Part shown: piece by piece, positions 8,944-16,893 of the stretch
Layout: each line of letters begins with the position of its first letter
Position numbering within the stretch: position 1 is the stretch's first letter
Source: JAJFFW01 sp965263375
GTDB taxonomy: Bacteria > Pseudomonadota > Alphaproteobacteria > Caulobacterales > Parvularculaceae
Reading direction: 5' to 3'
NCBI GenBank assembly: GCA_965263375.1
Contig: OZ253669.1
Location: forward strand, 2,542,001-2,606,000
Length of the DNA stretch: 64,000 nucleotides
Notes under the pieces: generated by a model
The model's input: only the letters and a program-made list of their open reading frames with translations
Told to the model about the DNA's origin: nothing
The model's database searches: none
Position numbers and translations under genes: made by a program

Positions 8944-9927
8944 ATGACATTATCACATCGCACTTTAGGCTTTTTTTCCGCTGGAATCTTAGGTTTGGCC
9001 GCGGCATGCGGCGCCGAAACCGCCAATAGTGCAGCACCGTCCTCAAGCGCTTCGATAGAGGCGCCCCACGAAGCAGAATTTATTCAGCCTAGTGCGACAA
9101 ATAACACCAGCTCTGATGGCGCGCGCCTCGCCGCCCGGATTTCTAACGCCAGCGAAAATGCAACCCTTATCGTGCCAGAGGGGGTATATGACGTCACAGA
9201 TATAAAAATACGACGTTCTCTGACCCTAAAAGGGATGGGAAATGTTGTTCTTTTTTCCTCAAAGAACACAGCGAAGGGCATCTTAAACCCCCTGCCCGGC
9301 GTCTCTTTAACGGTTGAAAATATAACATTCTACGGCGCACGTTCGCCAGACCTTAACGGCGCTGGCATTCGCCATGACGGACGCGACCTCACCATCATCA
9401 GCTGCAAATTCATCAATAATGAAAATGGCGTTCTCGCCACCGGCAATGATGAAGGCGTCATCGCAATTTCAAATGCATCTTTTATCGCCAATGGTCATGG
9501 CGATGGCTACTCCCACGGAATTTATCTTTCAAGCGGCGACACACTAACAATCACGAAAAGCCTTTTTAAAGGCACCAAGATTGGCCATCACATTAAAAGC
9601 TTAGCTAGGGCGACGAGCGTTTCTAAGACCATTCTTGACGACGCCGATGGACAAACAAGCTACGCAATTGATGTATCAAAGGGCGGCGCCGTGACAATTT
9701 TCGACAATAAATTTATTCAGGCGGCGGATGCGGATAACGCGGTTATGATAAATTACGATTTATCGCGCGGCGGAAAAGCAACACAGCTAAGAATTAATAA
9801 CAATCAAGTTATAAATTTTAGGCGCAATGGCTATTTTTTACGCAACGGGGCGTCTTCACTCCGCCCGGAACTACAAAACAATACCATCGAAAATAAGAGT
9901 GGCGGCGCTTTTTCCCTAATTCGCTAA
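8944..9927 (+). CDS. Exported right-handed beta-helix (pectate-lyase-like) protein, probable lipoprotein
   Basis: 327 residues. The N-terminal signal RTLGFFSAGILGLAAAC ends in a Cys that fits a lipobox with Ala at -3, followed by a low-complexity S/A linker. From about residue 60 on comes a chain of short repeats of the type (I/L)xIxxxxFxxN: LTVENITFYGA, LTIISCKFINN, IAISNASFIANG, LTITKSLFKG, VTIFDNKFIQ, LRINNNQVINF. These are coils of a parallel beta-helix, as in pectate lyases and other polysaccharide-binding or -cleaving proteins. No catalytic residues could be assigned, so neither lyase activity nor substrate is claimed. It stands alone between tRNA-His and the cold-shock gene. Confidence 0.8.
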   Translation: MTLSHRTLGFFSAGILGLAAACGAETANSAAPSSSASIEAPHEAEFIQPSATNNTSSDGARLAARISNASENATLIVPEGVYDVTDIKIRRSLTLKGMGNVVLFSSKNTAKGILNPLPGVSLTVENITFYGARSPDLNGAGIRHDGRDLTIISCKFINNENGVLATGNDEGVIAISNASFIANGHGDGYSHGIYLSSGDTLTITKSLFKGTKIGHHIKSLARATSVSKTILDDADGQTSYAIDVSKGGAVTIFDNKFIQAADADNAVMINYDLSRGGKATQLRINNNQVINFRRNGYFLRNGASSLRPELQNNTIENKSGGAFSLIR

Positions 9928-10072
9928 GCCGATAAGAGTCTAATTGTGCTCAAAGTGCGCCCATCGATACGATCACGGATCTATAATTTTCGCATAATTA
10001 ACCCCAACTTGGGCCCTACCTGGAAAAGCGGTATGACCTTTCTCAACCTCCTGTATAATTGGGGAATAATCC

Positions 10073-10101
10073 TTGACGCGCGCGGTTGTGCAGGCTCTAT
10101 T
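10073..10101 (+). promoter_or_regulatory. Probable promoter of the cold-shock gene
   Basis: TTGACG (10073-10078), spacer of 17, TCTATT (10096-10101). A start near 10108 would give an untranslated leader of about 135 bases, in line with the long structured leaders of cspA-type mRNAs. The 315-base gap 9928-10242 holds no other gene. Confidence 0.5.
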
Positions 10102-10242
10102 GGCGTTGGTGACTTTATTTGGGCCAACGCTTTTTCGTACTGTGTATCCGGTTCGCCGATCCGCGCTATTCCCGATGCTGGTTGCCTTAAACAAGCCGCA
10201 TATCGATTATACGGCTACTACGCTTACTCAGGAGACACGAAC

Positions 10243-10446
10243 ATGGCGAGCGGTACAGTAAAATGGTTTAACGAAACCAAGGGGTACGGTTTTATTACCC
10301 CTGACGAGGGCGGCAAAGACGTTTTCGTACACATCACAGCAGTGCAAACGGCTGGGCTTAAAAGCCTAAATGACGGCCAACGGATTTTTTACGAATTGAA
10401 AGAAGAGCGCGGCAAAACAGCTGCCACAGATCTTCGCGTAGAATAG
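10243..10446 (+). CDS. cspA: Cold-shock domain protein
   Basis: 67 residues, one OB-fold cold-shock domain that binds single-stranded RNA/DNA and melts mRNA structures. It has RNP1 (KGYGFITPD) and RNP2 (VFVHITAV), and starts MASGTVKWFNETKG as in the alphaproteobacterial Csp family. The ATG at 10243 is preceded by AGGAGA. A longer in-frame extension from 9946 has no such signal and no Csp homology, so I reject it. A hairpin-plus-T-run terminator follows at 10469. The gene symbol stands for the family; paralogues are common. Confidence 0.95.
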   Translation: MASGTVKWFNETKGYGFITPDEGGKDVFVHITAVQTAGLKSLNDGQRIFYELKEERGKTAATDLRVE

Positions 10447-10468
10447 AATTCTTGCCCTTTTAAAATTG

Positions 10469-10503
10469 AAAACGCCGGCGCCTGATGGCAGCTGGCGTTT
10501 TTT
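10469..10503 (+). terminator. Intrinsic terminator of the cold-shock gene
   Basis: AAAACGCC (10469-10476) pairs with GGCGTTTT (10494-10501), followed by more T. It lies 23 bases after the stop codon. Confidence 0.85.
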
Positions 10504-10606
10504 CTGTTCCGCGGTTTAAAACAACGCCTATACAAACACATTGCTTCAGTATTTGGAGTGTTTATAAGTTAAATTTTATGAATACATCTGTGTTCATTCT
10601 AGGTAC

Positions 10607-10885
10607 TTAAACAGTTTCCCCGAATTTTTGATTCACTAGCTCCACAAGAGAAGATAAAGCTTCACTTGCTTGCGGGCCCGTCGCGGTGATCACCACCTCT
10701 GATCCTGGCCCCGCGCCCAGCGTTAAAAGCCCCATTATCGAACACCCGCCGACATCCATACCATCTTTTTGGACGCGAATAGTCGCCTCCCAAGAACCAG
10801 CAAGCGCGCAAAATTTTGCAGACGCACGAGCGTGCAGGCCACGCTTATTCACGATGCGGACCGTTTCACTTAGCAAGTCACTCAT
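10607..10885 (-). CDS. ptsH: HPr phosphocarrier protein of the regulatory PTS
   Basis: 92 residues. HPr takes phosphate from EI on His18 (in KRGLHARAS, the His15 of the family) and passes it to EIIA proteins. Ser49 in GGCSIMGLLTL corresponds to the regulatory Ser46 that HPr kinase modifies. Its ATG overlaps the stop of the EIIA gene by one base (TAATG), so the two are translationally coupled. The adjacent HPr kinase gene makes Ser49 phosphorylation likely. In alphaproteobacteria this incomplete PTS has a regulatory rather than sugar-transport role. No EI gene is in the window. Confidence 0.95.
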   Translation of the reverse strand: MSDLLSETVRIVNKRGLHARASAKFCALAGSWEATIRVQKDGMDVGGCSIMGLLTLGAGPGSEVVITATGPQASEALSSLVELVNQKFGETV

Positions 10886-11298
10886 TACGAATCGGCGCTC
10901 TCACCCGCCAAAACCCATGAGGCGACATTTATATATTTGCGACCAGCCTCATGTGCAGCAGCAACCGAATCGGCAAGATCTTTTTCAGTGCGAATAGAAG
11001 CAAGCTTGATCAGCATGGGAAGATTGACCCCAGCAATAACTTCCGCCTTGGCCTTTTCCATCACAGATATTGCTAAGTTCGACGGCGTGCCGCCAAACAT
11101 ATCCGTCAAGATAACAACCCCATCACCTGCATCAACTTCTTGCGCGGCGGTTAGAATATCCGCCCGACGTTTTTCCATATCATCATCGGGGCCAATACAA
11201 ACAGCCTTTATGCGCTCTTGCGCGCCAACAACATGTTCTGTTGCAGCGACAAATTCTTCGGCTAGTCTGCCGTGGGTGACAATGACGATTCCTATCAA
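10885..11298 (-). CDS. PTS EIIA component, mannose family
   Basis: 137 residues of the EIIA-Man fold. The phosphoryl-accepting His9 is in IVIVTHGRLAEEF, and the family block GDGVVILTDMFGGTPSNLA is present. It lacks IIB/IIC partners here, as in the orphan EIIA-Man proteins (often called ManX or EIIA) of alphaproteobacteria that act as regulators of stress or metabolic two-component systems. It is 41 bases downstream of the HPr kinase gene and coupled to ptsH. The usual chvG/chvI neighbours are not present; glpD sits in that position instead. Confidence 0.93.
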   Translation of the reverse strand: MIGIVIVTHGRLAEEFVAATEHVVGAQERIKAVCIGPDDDMEKRRADILTAAQEVDAGDGVVILTDMFGGTPSNLAISVMEKAKAEVIAGVNLPMLIKLASIRTEKDLADSVAAAHEAGRKYINVASWVLAGESADS

Positions 11299-11339
11299 CG
11301 TCTTAGCTCCATACTTCCATAATTACATTGAGGGCCGTG

Positions 11340-11801
11340 TCACGGCGTTTGTCCAGCAATAATCGCGCGTAACATGACACGCAAACGCCCCGGAGATTGA
11401 AAACTGGGCGGCAATGGCCACAACGGCACACGGTGACCGCCAAAGAGATACGCGCCAGGCTCTGGCAATCGGTCAGCATTAGCCCCCAGATCGAAAGTCG
11501 CCGCTAGCTTGGCGCTGTCACAAGAGGCGATGGGTGCAGGCCCAAACCCGCGCACCTCGATCATCCCGGCTATATGCGGCGGACTTAAAGCCCAAGGCGC
11601 ATTATCCCGCGTCTCAGCCAGCACATGATCATCCCCGACCAACCGGGAACGCCGCCAAGGGCAAGTTTCCACAATTTCCAGCGCAATCGATGATTTACCG
11701 CAGCCAGAAGGCCCAATAAATAAAATACCGCAAAGCGGCCCCGCCTCATCTAAGGCTATGCCGACCGCAGTACCGGCGATTAGATCGCTTTGGCTCGTCA
11801 T
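11340..11801 (-). CDS. hprK: HPr kinase/phosphorylase, short alphaproteobacterial form
   Basis: 153 residues, only the C-terminal catalytic domain of the Gram-positive HPrK/P (about 310 residues), which is the normal alphaproteobacterial form. The P-loop is GPSGCGKSS (residues 30-38), LVGDDH gives the conserved acidic pair, and IEVRGFG is the HPrK signature region. It phosphorylates the regulatory Ser of HPr and so tunes the PTS phosphorelay. The start ATG at 11801 fits the family start just before the strand leading into the P-loop. It lies 113 bases downstream of glpD on the same strand and could share its transcript. Confidence 0.92.
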   Translation of the reverse strand: MTSQSDLIAGTAVGIALDEAGPLCGILFIGPSGCGKSSIALEIVETCPWRRSRLVGDDHVLAETRDNAPWALSPPHIAGMIEVRGFGPAPIASCDSAKLAATFDLGANADRLPEPGAYLFGGHRVPLWPLPPSFQSPGRLRVMLRAIIAGQTP

Positions 11802-11914
11802 ATTAGAATATTAGAATGTTCCGTCCGGAAAATCGATCGCTGGACAGTTAAGGTGGAGGCAAAGCTATTAAGGCACGAGCGTTTATCAAGCAATAAAAAG
11901 CGCCCGCGAGCATC

Positions 11915-13483
11915 TCAGACTTGCTTCTTTTTCAGCAAACTGTGACCGTTCGCCCACCCTTTAGACTTATCGCCATCAAGATAATGGACGATATAACGTC
12001 TAAGACGATCAACACTGTCTTTATCGATTGCCAGCCCCCTTTTCGAACGCCGCCAAAGCACATCGTCACTCGTGCGCGCCCATTCTTCATCAATCAGATA
12101 AGCGACCTCGGCCGCAAAAAGGCCCCCGCCAAAATCCTCGCCCATCTCTTGAATGGACCCTTTGCCTTCCAGAAAGCAAAGCGCCGATAGGCCATAAGAT
12201 CGCGCATACCGATCGACAATGCTGTCCTCTAACCATGGCGCCGTTTGTTTAAGGCGCAGCCGAAGCTCACCCGGATCTTGAAACTGACCACCAGGCAAAA
12301 CAAGATTTTGCGTCTTGCTCTCACCCAAATTTTCAAAATAATTCATTAGTTTATCAACAACATTAGCCGCGAGCGTTCGATAGGTTGTTATTTTTCCGCC
12401 AAAAATAGACACGATTGGCGCGGCCCCAGCGTCGTCAAAGACATCGACGGCATAATCACGCGTCACAGCTTGCGGATCATCGCTTTCATCGCTAAGCAGC
12501 GGGCGCACCCCCGAATAGGTATGCACGATCTGGTCTTTCGTGAAATCGCCCTTAAAATTCTCCCGCAAAACCCCGAGCAGATAGTCGACTTCATCGGCGC
12601 TAATGGAAACAGCGCCAGGATCGCCTTCGTAATCAACATCCGTGGTGCCGACTAGAGAAAACTGATCTTCATAAGGAATAACAAAAACGATCCGGCCATC
12701 TTCATTTTGGAGAATATAAGCATGCTCGCCTGCCTCTATCCGGGGCATCACCAAATGACTGCCCTTCACCAGGCGCATGCTCTTTTGCGCATTCACGCCG
12801 GCAATGCCCAGCGCCTCATTAACCCACGGACCGGCCGCATTCACAACCGACCTTGCTGCCATCTCAAAACCTGGCGCGGACGACACCCCCTCATCATTGG
12901 CGAAAGGAACAGGTTGCAATTGCGCGCACCAAACCCCATCCTCGCGCCGCATGCCTATACAGCGTGTACGCGTCATAATTTTTGCCCCCCGCTCAGCCGC
13001 AGCTTTAGCGGTTAGGACAACCAGGCGCGCATCGTCCACCCAGCCGTCGGAATATTCAAAGCCTTTTTTAAAACGTGGGTTTAAGGCGCCCTCCCCATCA
13101 TAATATACGCTTTTTGTCCCCTTTAACGTCACGCGCGGGGCTAAATGATCGTACAAAAACAAACCCGCCCGGATCATCCAATAGGGTCTTAAATGGGGCG
13201 CATGGGGAAGCTGGAACCGCAATGGCCACATAATATGGGGCGCATTTTTTAAGAGCACTTCACGCTCTTTTAGCGCCTCACGCACCAGGCGAAATTCATA
13301 ATGTTCAAGATAACGCAGGCCCCCATGAATAAGTTTACTGCTGGCCGATGATGTCGCTGACGCAAGGTCATGCATTTCCACCAAACAGACGGACAAGCCG
13401 CGCGAAGCGGCGTCCACCGCCACGCCAGCACCATTGACCCCGCCGCCAATCACCAAAACATCAAACGTTTCTAAATCCGCCAT
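11915..13483 (-). CDS. glpD: Glycerol-3-phosphate dehydrogenase (FAD, quinone-linked)
   Basis: 522 residues. It oxidises sn-glycerol 3-phosphate to dihydroxyacetone phosphate at the membrane and passes electrons to quinone. The FAD loop is VLVIGGGVNGAGVAVDAASRG near the N-terminus. Next come SSKLIHGGLRYLEHYEFRLVREAL (a strong GlpD signature), FVIPYEDQFSLVGTTDVDY and YSGVRPLL. I prefer the ATG at 13483 (MADLETFDV) to a GTG at 13519, which would add 12 residues without a ribosome site. It completes glycerol use with GlpK (1362-2849). Being followed by hprK-EIIA-HPr raises the possibility that PTS state and glycerol use are linked. Confidence 0.96.
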   Translation of the reverse strand: MADLETFDVLVIGGGVNGAGVAVDAASRGLSVCLVEMHDLASATSSASSKLIHGGLRYLEHYEFRLVREALKEREVLLKNAPHIMWPLRFQLPHAPHLRPYWMIRAGLFLYDHLAPRVTLKGTKSVYYDGEGALNPRFKKGFEYSDGWVDDARLVVLTAKAAAERGAKIMTRTRCIGMRREDGVWCAQLQPVPFANDEGVSSAPGFEMAARSVVNAAGPWVNEALGIAGVNAQKSMRLVKGSHLVMPRIEAGEHAYILQNEDGRIVFVIPYEDQFSLVGTTDVDYEGDPGAVSISADEVDYLLGVLRENFKGDFTKDQIVHTYSGVRPLLSDESDDPQAVTRDYAVDVFDDAGAAPIVSIFGGKITTYRTLAANVVDKLMNYFENLGESKTQNLVLPGGQFQDPGELRLRLKQTAPWLEDSIVDRYARSYGLSALCFLEGKGSIQEMGEDFGGGLFAAEVAYLIDEEWARTSDDVLWRRSKRGLAIDKDSVDRLRRYIVHYLDGDKSKGWANGHSLLKKKQV

Positions 13484-13620
13484 AAAACCAGTCCACTTTG
13501 CATGAGAGATGTCCCTCACGGCGCAACGGGAGTAAAATTCGCGATATGCTTATTTATATACCCTTAGACGCTTAAGGGTGGATCAACACAGCGCGAAGCC
13601 TTAAAGTAATTTGTCGTCAA

Positions 13621-14352
13621 ATGGGTGATACTATGCCTTTTTCTTTGCGTTCTTCCCCACGAGCCCTAAGTTTGCGCACACGGCGCGCCCTAGCGCCTTT
13701 TATGTTACTGGCCCTAGCCTCGTGCGGCAGCGCCTCTGTAAATGAAGCCGATCAGCAGGCAGCGGCCGATGATAAAGAAGAAGCGAACATCGAATTATGG
13801 CTGGACCGGTTGGAAGTAAACAGCCGTGAGCTTTATGCCGCCCGTAACGCCGTTGTCGACGCCCTATCCCTGAATATCGGAGATCGCGTAGCCGATATCG
13901 GCGCTGGAACCGGGGTTTATACGTTGTTGATGGCGGAAAAAGTCGGCGCTGAGGGCGCGGTCTTCGCCGTTGATATCGAACCGCGATTTTTAAAGCTCAT
14001 CAATCAAAGAAGCTCCGATCTTGATCTTACCAATATAACCGCTGTTTTAAGCCGCGAGACATCGATCACGCTACCGCCAAAGGCTGTTGATATCGCCTTT
14101 ATATGCGACACGTATAATTACTTTAATGAACCCGAAGCAATGATGAGAACTGTTCACGAGGCTCTCTCCTCAAACGGGCGGCTTTATATTGTTGATCTGG
14201 ACTTGACACCTGACCACCCGAAAAGCGCGCATATCCGCGTTGGTAAGGAAGCGCTGGCGCAAGAGATTGAAAGTTTTGGCTTTAAGCAAATCGCCGTCGT
14301 CAAGGTCGAAGGGCTGTCTGAGGCGTACATGCTCGCCTTTGAAAAGAACTAG
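13621..14352 (+). CDS. Lipoprotein-type class I SAM-dependent methyltransferase
   Basis: 243 residues. The N-terminal basic signal with LLALASC is a good lipobox (Cys about residue 36), so the enzyme should be lipid-anchored in the periplasm. After a linker follows a Rossmann methyltransferase: motif I VADIGAGTGVYTLLMA, the acidic end of strand 2 AVDIEPRFL, a VDIAFICDTYNYF motif-IV region and a strand LYIVDLDL. Predicted periplasmic methyltransferases of this kind are widespread and uncharacterised, since SAM is not expected there. The acceptor is unknown. Starts at 13621 or 13633 (MPFSLRSS) are both possible. Confidence 0.82.
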   Translation: MGDTMPFSLRSSPRALSLRTRRALAPFMLLALASCGSASVNEADQQAAADDKEEANIELWLDRLEVNSRELYAARNAVVDALSLNIGDRVADIGAGTGVYTLLMAEKVGAEGAVFAVDIEPRFLKLINQRSSDLDLTNITAVLSRETSITLPPKAVDIAFICDTYNYFNEPEAMMRTVHEALSSNGRLYIVDLDLTPDHPKSAHIRVGKEALAQEIESFGFKQIAVVKVEGLSEAYMLAFEKN

Positions 14353-14360
14353 CCCCGCGC

Positions 14361-14393
14361 AAAAAAAGCCCCACCGCAAAAATGCGATGAGGC
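14361..14393 (-). terminator. Intrinsic terminator (minus strand)
   Basis: Stem 14368-14377 with 14384-14393 (with G-U pairs), followed on the minus strand by seven T (A-run at 14361-14367). It ends transcripts from the TonB receptor gene, or read-through into the methyltransferase tail. Confidence 0.7.
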
Positions 14394-14426
14394 ATAATTA
14401 TTGGGCGGAATAAGAATATCATTCCA

Positions 14427-14466
14427 ACGCCAAGCCGTAATGAGTTTAAGCCATTTGGCTTGGCGT
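14427..14466. terminator. Perfect 10-bp hairpin after the TonB receptor gene
   Basis: ACGCCAAGCC (14427-14436) and GGCTTGGCGT (14457-14466), loop 20. It lies between convergent genes and has no long T-run, so it is a helper terminator or mRNA-stabilising stem. Confidence 0.5.
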
Positions 14467-14479
14467 ATTTATTCTGTCT

Positions 14480-16579
14480 TTAGAGCGTACCGGAAATCGC
14501 AAACCGCGCATTGATCGGCTCACCAACAGTGGCCTGATGAGTGCTGTGCGCATTGGGATAGTAAACCGTATCGCCAATATTCTCGATATTAACTTGTACA
14601 CGGATTTTTTCCGAAACTTGATAGTAGGCCGCCGCGTCAACTCGGGTATACCCTGGCAGCCTTTCATTTCTTCCGTCTCTTATGAGTGTTTCACCCTGGT
14701 GAGTTACACCAAGACCAAAGCCAAATTGATCCGTGACTTGGTAGTTCGTCCAAAGTGAGAATGTATGCTCCGGCAATTCACGCGGCGTAGCACCTGTGCT
14801 AGTTTCACCGTCAAGATAGCTATACCCGCCTGTCACAAACAGCTTTTCCGTGATCATCCCTTGTAGCTGAACCTCGAACCCATCAACTTCAAGCCCCCTC
14901 ACTTCAAAGGCCTCACCGGTAACATCATCTCTTTCAGCGCGAGTTTGCTCAACAAAGAAATACGCTGCTGTAAGACTTAGCGCTTCGGCAAAATCCCACT
15001 TCAATCCAAATTCAAAATTCTCAAAAACATCCGGATCTAAATCGTCATTGTCGCCATTAATATTAGCAAACTGCTCGCCACTGCGCGGAAGGAATGATTC
15101 GCTATAGCTCGCGTAAAGAGAAACATTTTCTTCAGGCTTAATGATGACGCCGCCGCGCGGGGAGAATTCTTCGTCCTTACGGGTCCGAGTTTCATTTGCA
15201 ACGACATTGAAAACTTCAATATCAAAACTGTCAAAACGAACGCCCGCGACGATATCCAACCATTCGGTAACAGCGATCTGATCCTGGAAATAGATAGAAA
15301 AAGTATCAATATCGACGCGCGTATCATCATTAAGGTCGATCGTGAAATCATTTGTTGTTGTCGCGCCTGATGAATTAACGCCAACACCGCCGCTCAGATT
15401 AAGGGGACGGGTAATAAGAAAAACTTCGTTATCTTCTGGAACGTCCGATGTAGACGTTGTATCCCAAGCCGCATTGTAACGATCTTGGTCAGATGATGTG
15501 TTGATATACTCGCCGCCGAAAACGATTGTATGGCCTATACCGCTTGTGTCGAATTCGCCAACTAAATTTCCTGACAAGACCAAGTTTTGACGATCCGTTG
15601 TGTCAACGTACCCATCAAGGGTTACTTCATCTGGCGTGACGTCTTGATCATAAGCTGACGCATAAAAGTTTTGGTACAGCTTATCATAATCGCCGTAAAA
15701 GGCGTTAAAGTTCCCTTTTAAGTTCTCAGAAAATTCATGCTGCAGTGATGCACGGATCAAATGCGCTTCAAGCTCAGTTTTGTTTAATTCAGGATCGCCG
15801 AAGACAATATCTTTAAAGGCGTCGACTGGTGTTCCACTCGCACCCGTTGGAATGCCGCGATCGATAAACCGCTCATGGTTTACATATTCATAGGACACAT
15901 CAAGCACTGTCGCAGAACCAAAAACAAATTTCGCTGTTGGGTTAATGCCGAAACGATCCCCATCGTAAAAATCACGGTGGTTGTCTAGCCCCTCATACAT
16001 CGCGTTTAAGCGGAAAGCCGCATTACCGCCCGTAGAGTAATTTGTATCGAATTGAAAACCATAACCGCCGAACGTATCAACGCTTGCTTGGTAGCCGGTG
16101 AAGATCTCACCCAAAACGCCTTTTTTCGTGACGCGGTTTAAGATGCCGCCTGTGCCGCCGCGCCCAAATAACAAAGCGTTTGGACCACGGAGGATTTCGA
16201 CCTGTTCAAGGTTATAAAGCGGGCGATAATACTGAACGTCATCACGCACGCCATCAATGTAAAAATCCGCTGTCGACCGAACGCCGCGAAATACAACCGC
16301 ATCACGATGTCCCTCGCCTTGAGACGTGTTAACGCCAGGGGTGTAATTAATGATGTCGCCAATGCTTGTGAAACCACGCTGCGCGATTTGGTCCTCAGTT
16401 ATGATTGAAAGACTTTGCGGCACATCAATGATCGGCGTCGGCGTTTTCACCGCATTAATTTGATCAATGGAAAGATATTGCCCCTGTACGACGATCGTAT
16501 CTGCTTCGTCTGCTGAATATGCCGACGTTGAGAACGCAGTTGCTGTCATTAACGCGATTAGTGATGCTGTGTGTTTCAT
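14480..16579 (-). CDS. TonB-dependent siderophore receptor
   Basis: 699 residues, an outer-membrane gated porin of the FhuA/catecholate class that imports Fe(III)-siderophores with TonB energy. It has a Sec signal peptide (MKHTASLIALMTATAFSTSAYSA), a TonB box DTIVV, then a plug domain with the siderophore-receptor sequence VPQSLSIITEDQI...YTPGVNTSQGEG and FYIDGVRDDVQYYRPLYNLEQVEILRGPNALLFGRGGTGG. A 22-strand barrel follows, ending in a terminal strand with NARFAISGTL. Two Fur-like direct repeats lie immediately upstream (16602-16656), supporting iron-starvation control. The siderophore itself cannot be read. Confidence 0.93.
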   Translation of the reverse strand: MKHTASLIALMTATAFSTSAYSADEADTIVVQGQYLSIDQINAVKTPTPIIDVPQSLSIITEDQIAQRGFTSIGDIINYTPGVNTSQGEGHRDAVVFRGVRSTADFYIDGVRDDVQYYRPLYNLEQVEILRGPNALLFGRGGTGGILNRVTKKGVLGEIFTGYQASVDTFGGYGFQFDTNYSTGGNAAFRLNAMYEGLDNHRDFYDGDRFGINPTAKFVFGSATVLDVSYEYVNHERFIDRGIPTGASGTPVDAFKDIVFGDPELNKTELEAHLIRASLQHEFSENLKGNFNAFYGDYDKLYQNFYASAYDQDVTPDEVTLDGYVDTTDRQNLVLSGNLVGEFDTSGIGHTIVFGGEYINTSSDQDRYNAAWDTTSTSDVPEDNEVFLITRPLNLSGGVGVNSSGATTTNDFTIDLNDDTRVDIDTFSIYFQDQIAVTEWLDIVAGVRFDSFDIEVFNVVANETRTRKDEEFSPRGGVIIKPEENVSLYASYSESFLPRSGEQFANINGDNDDLDPDVFENFEFGLKWDFAEALSLTAAYFFVEQTRAERDDVTGEAFEVRGLEVDGFEVQLQGMITEKLFVTGGYSYLDGETSTGATPRELPEHTFSLWTNYQVTDQFGFGLGVTHQGETLIRDGRNERLPGYTRVDAAAYYQVSEKIRVQVNIENIGDTVYYPNAHSTHQATVGEPINARFAISGTL

Positions 16580-16601
16580 GGCCCCGCCTACTACTAACTA
16601 C

Positions 16602-16656
16602 AATTGATAATGAATTGCAGGTTTGTTAGCGGTATTTTAATTGATAATCAATCGCA
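16602..16656 (-). promoter_or_regulatory. Two Fur-like 18-base repeats upstream of the siderophore receptor
   Basis: Plus-strand AATTGATAATGAATTGCA (16602-16619) and AATTGATAATCAATCGCA (16639-16656), 37 bases apart in the same orientation. They contain the GATAAT hexamer of Fur boxes and sit 22-77 bases upstream of the receptor ATG. A Fur/Irr-type metal regulator is the natural candidate. Confidence 0.65.
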
Positions 16657-16893
16657 ATTTTGGATTTTATCTCGGCTTACCTTACCCTCACAAAAATGCC
16701 GTTTAATTACAAAGACATATAGTATTTTTTGCGATTAGATTGACGGTGTGACATATCATCATGCCAGCCTAAACCACGAAAGTGAGCCTAAACACAATCA
16801 ACTTCCCATGCTCACAACCCAAAGTGGCAATTACTTAATCGATATTTTACCAATAAATTAGACACTTGGCAGTCTTATATAAGTGAGCGCTAT

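Noticed and set aside
10073..10261. Small hydrophobic frame overlapping the cold-shock leader
   Set aside because: It starts on the predicted -35 element and has no ribosome site; explained by the leader.
9946..10446. Longer version of the cold-shock protein with about 100 extra N-terminal residues
   Set aside because: The extension has no family similarity; the ATG at 10243 has a good ribosome site and gives the normal 67-residue protein.
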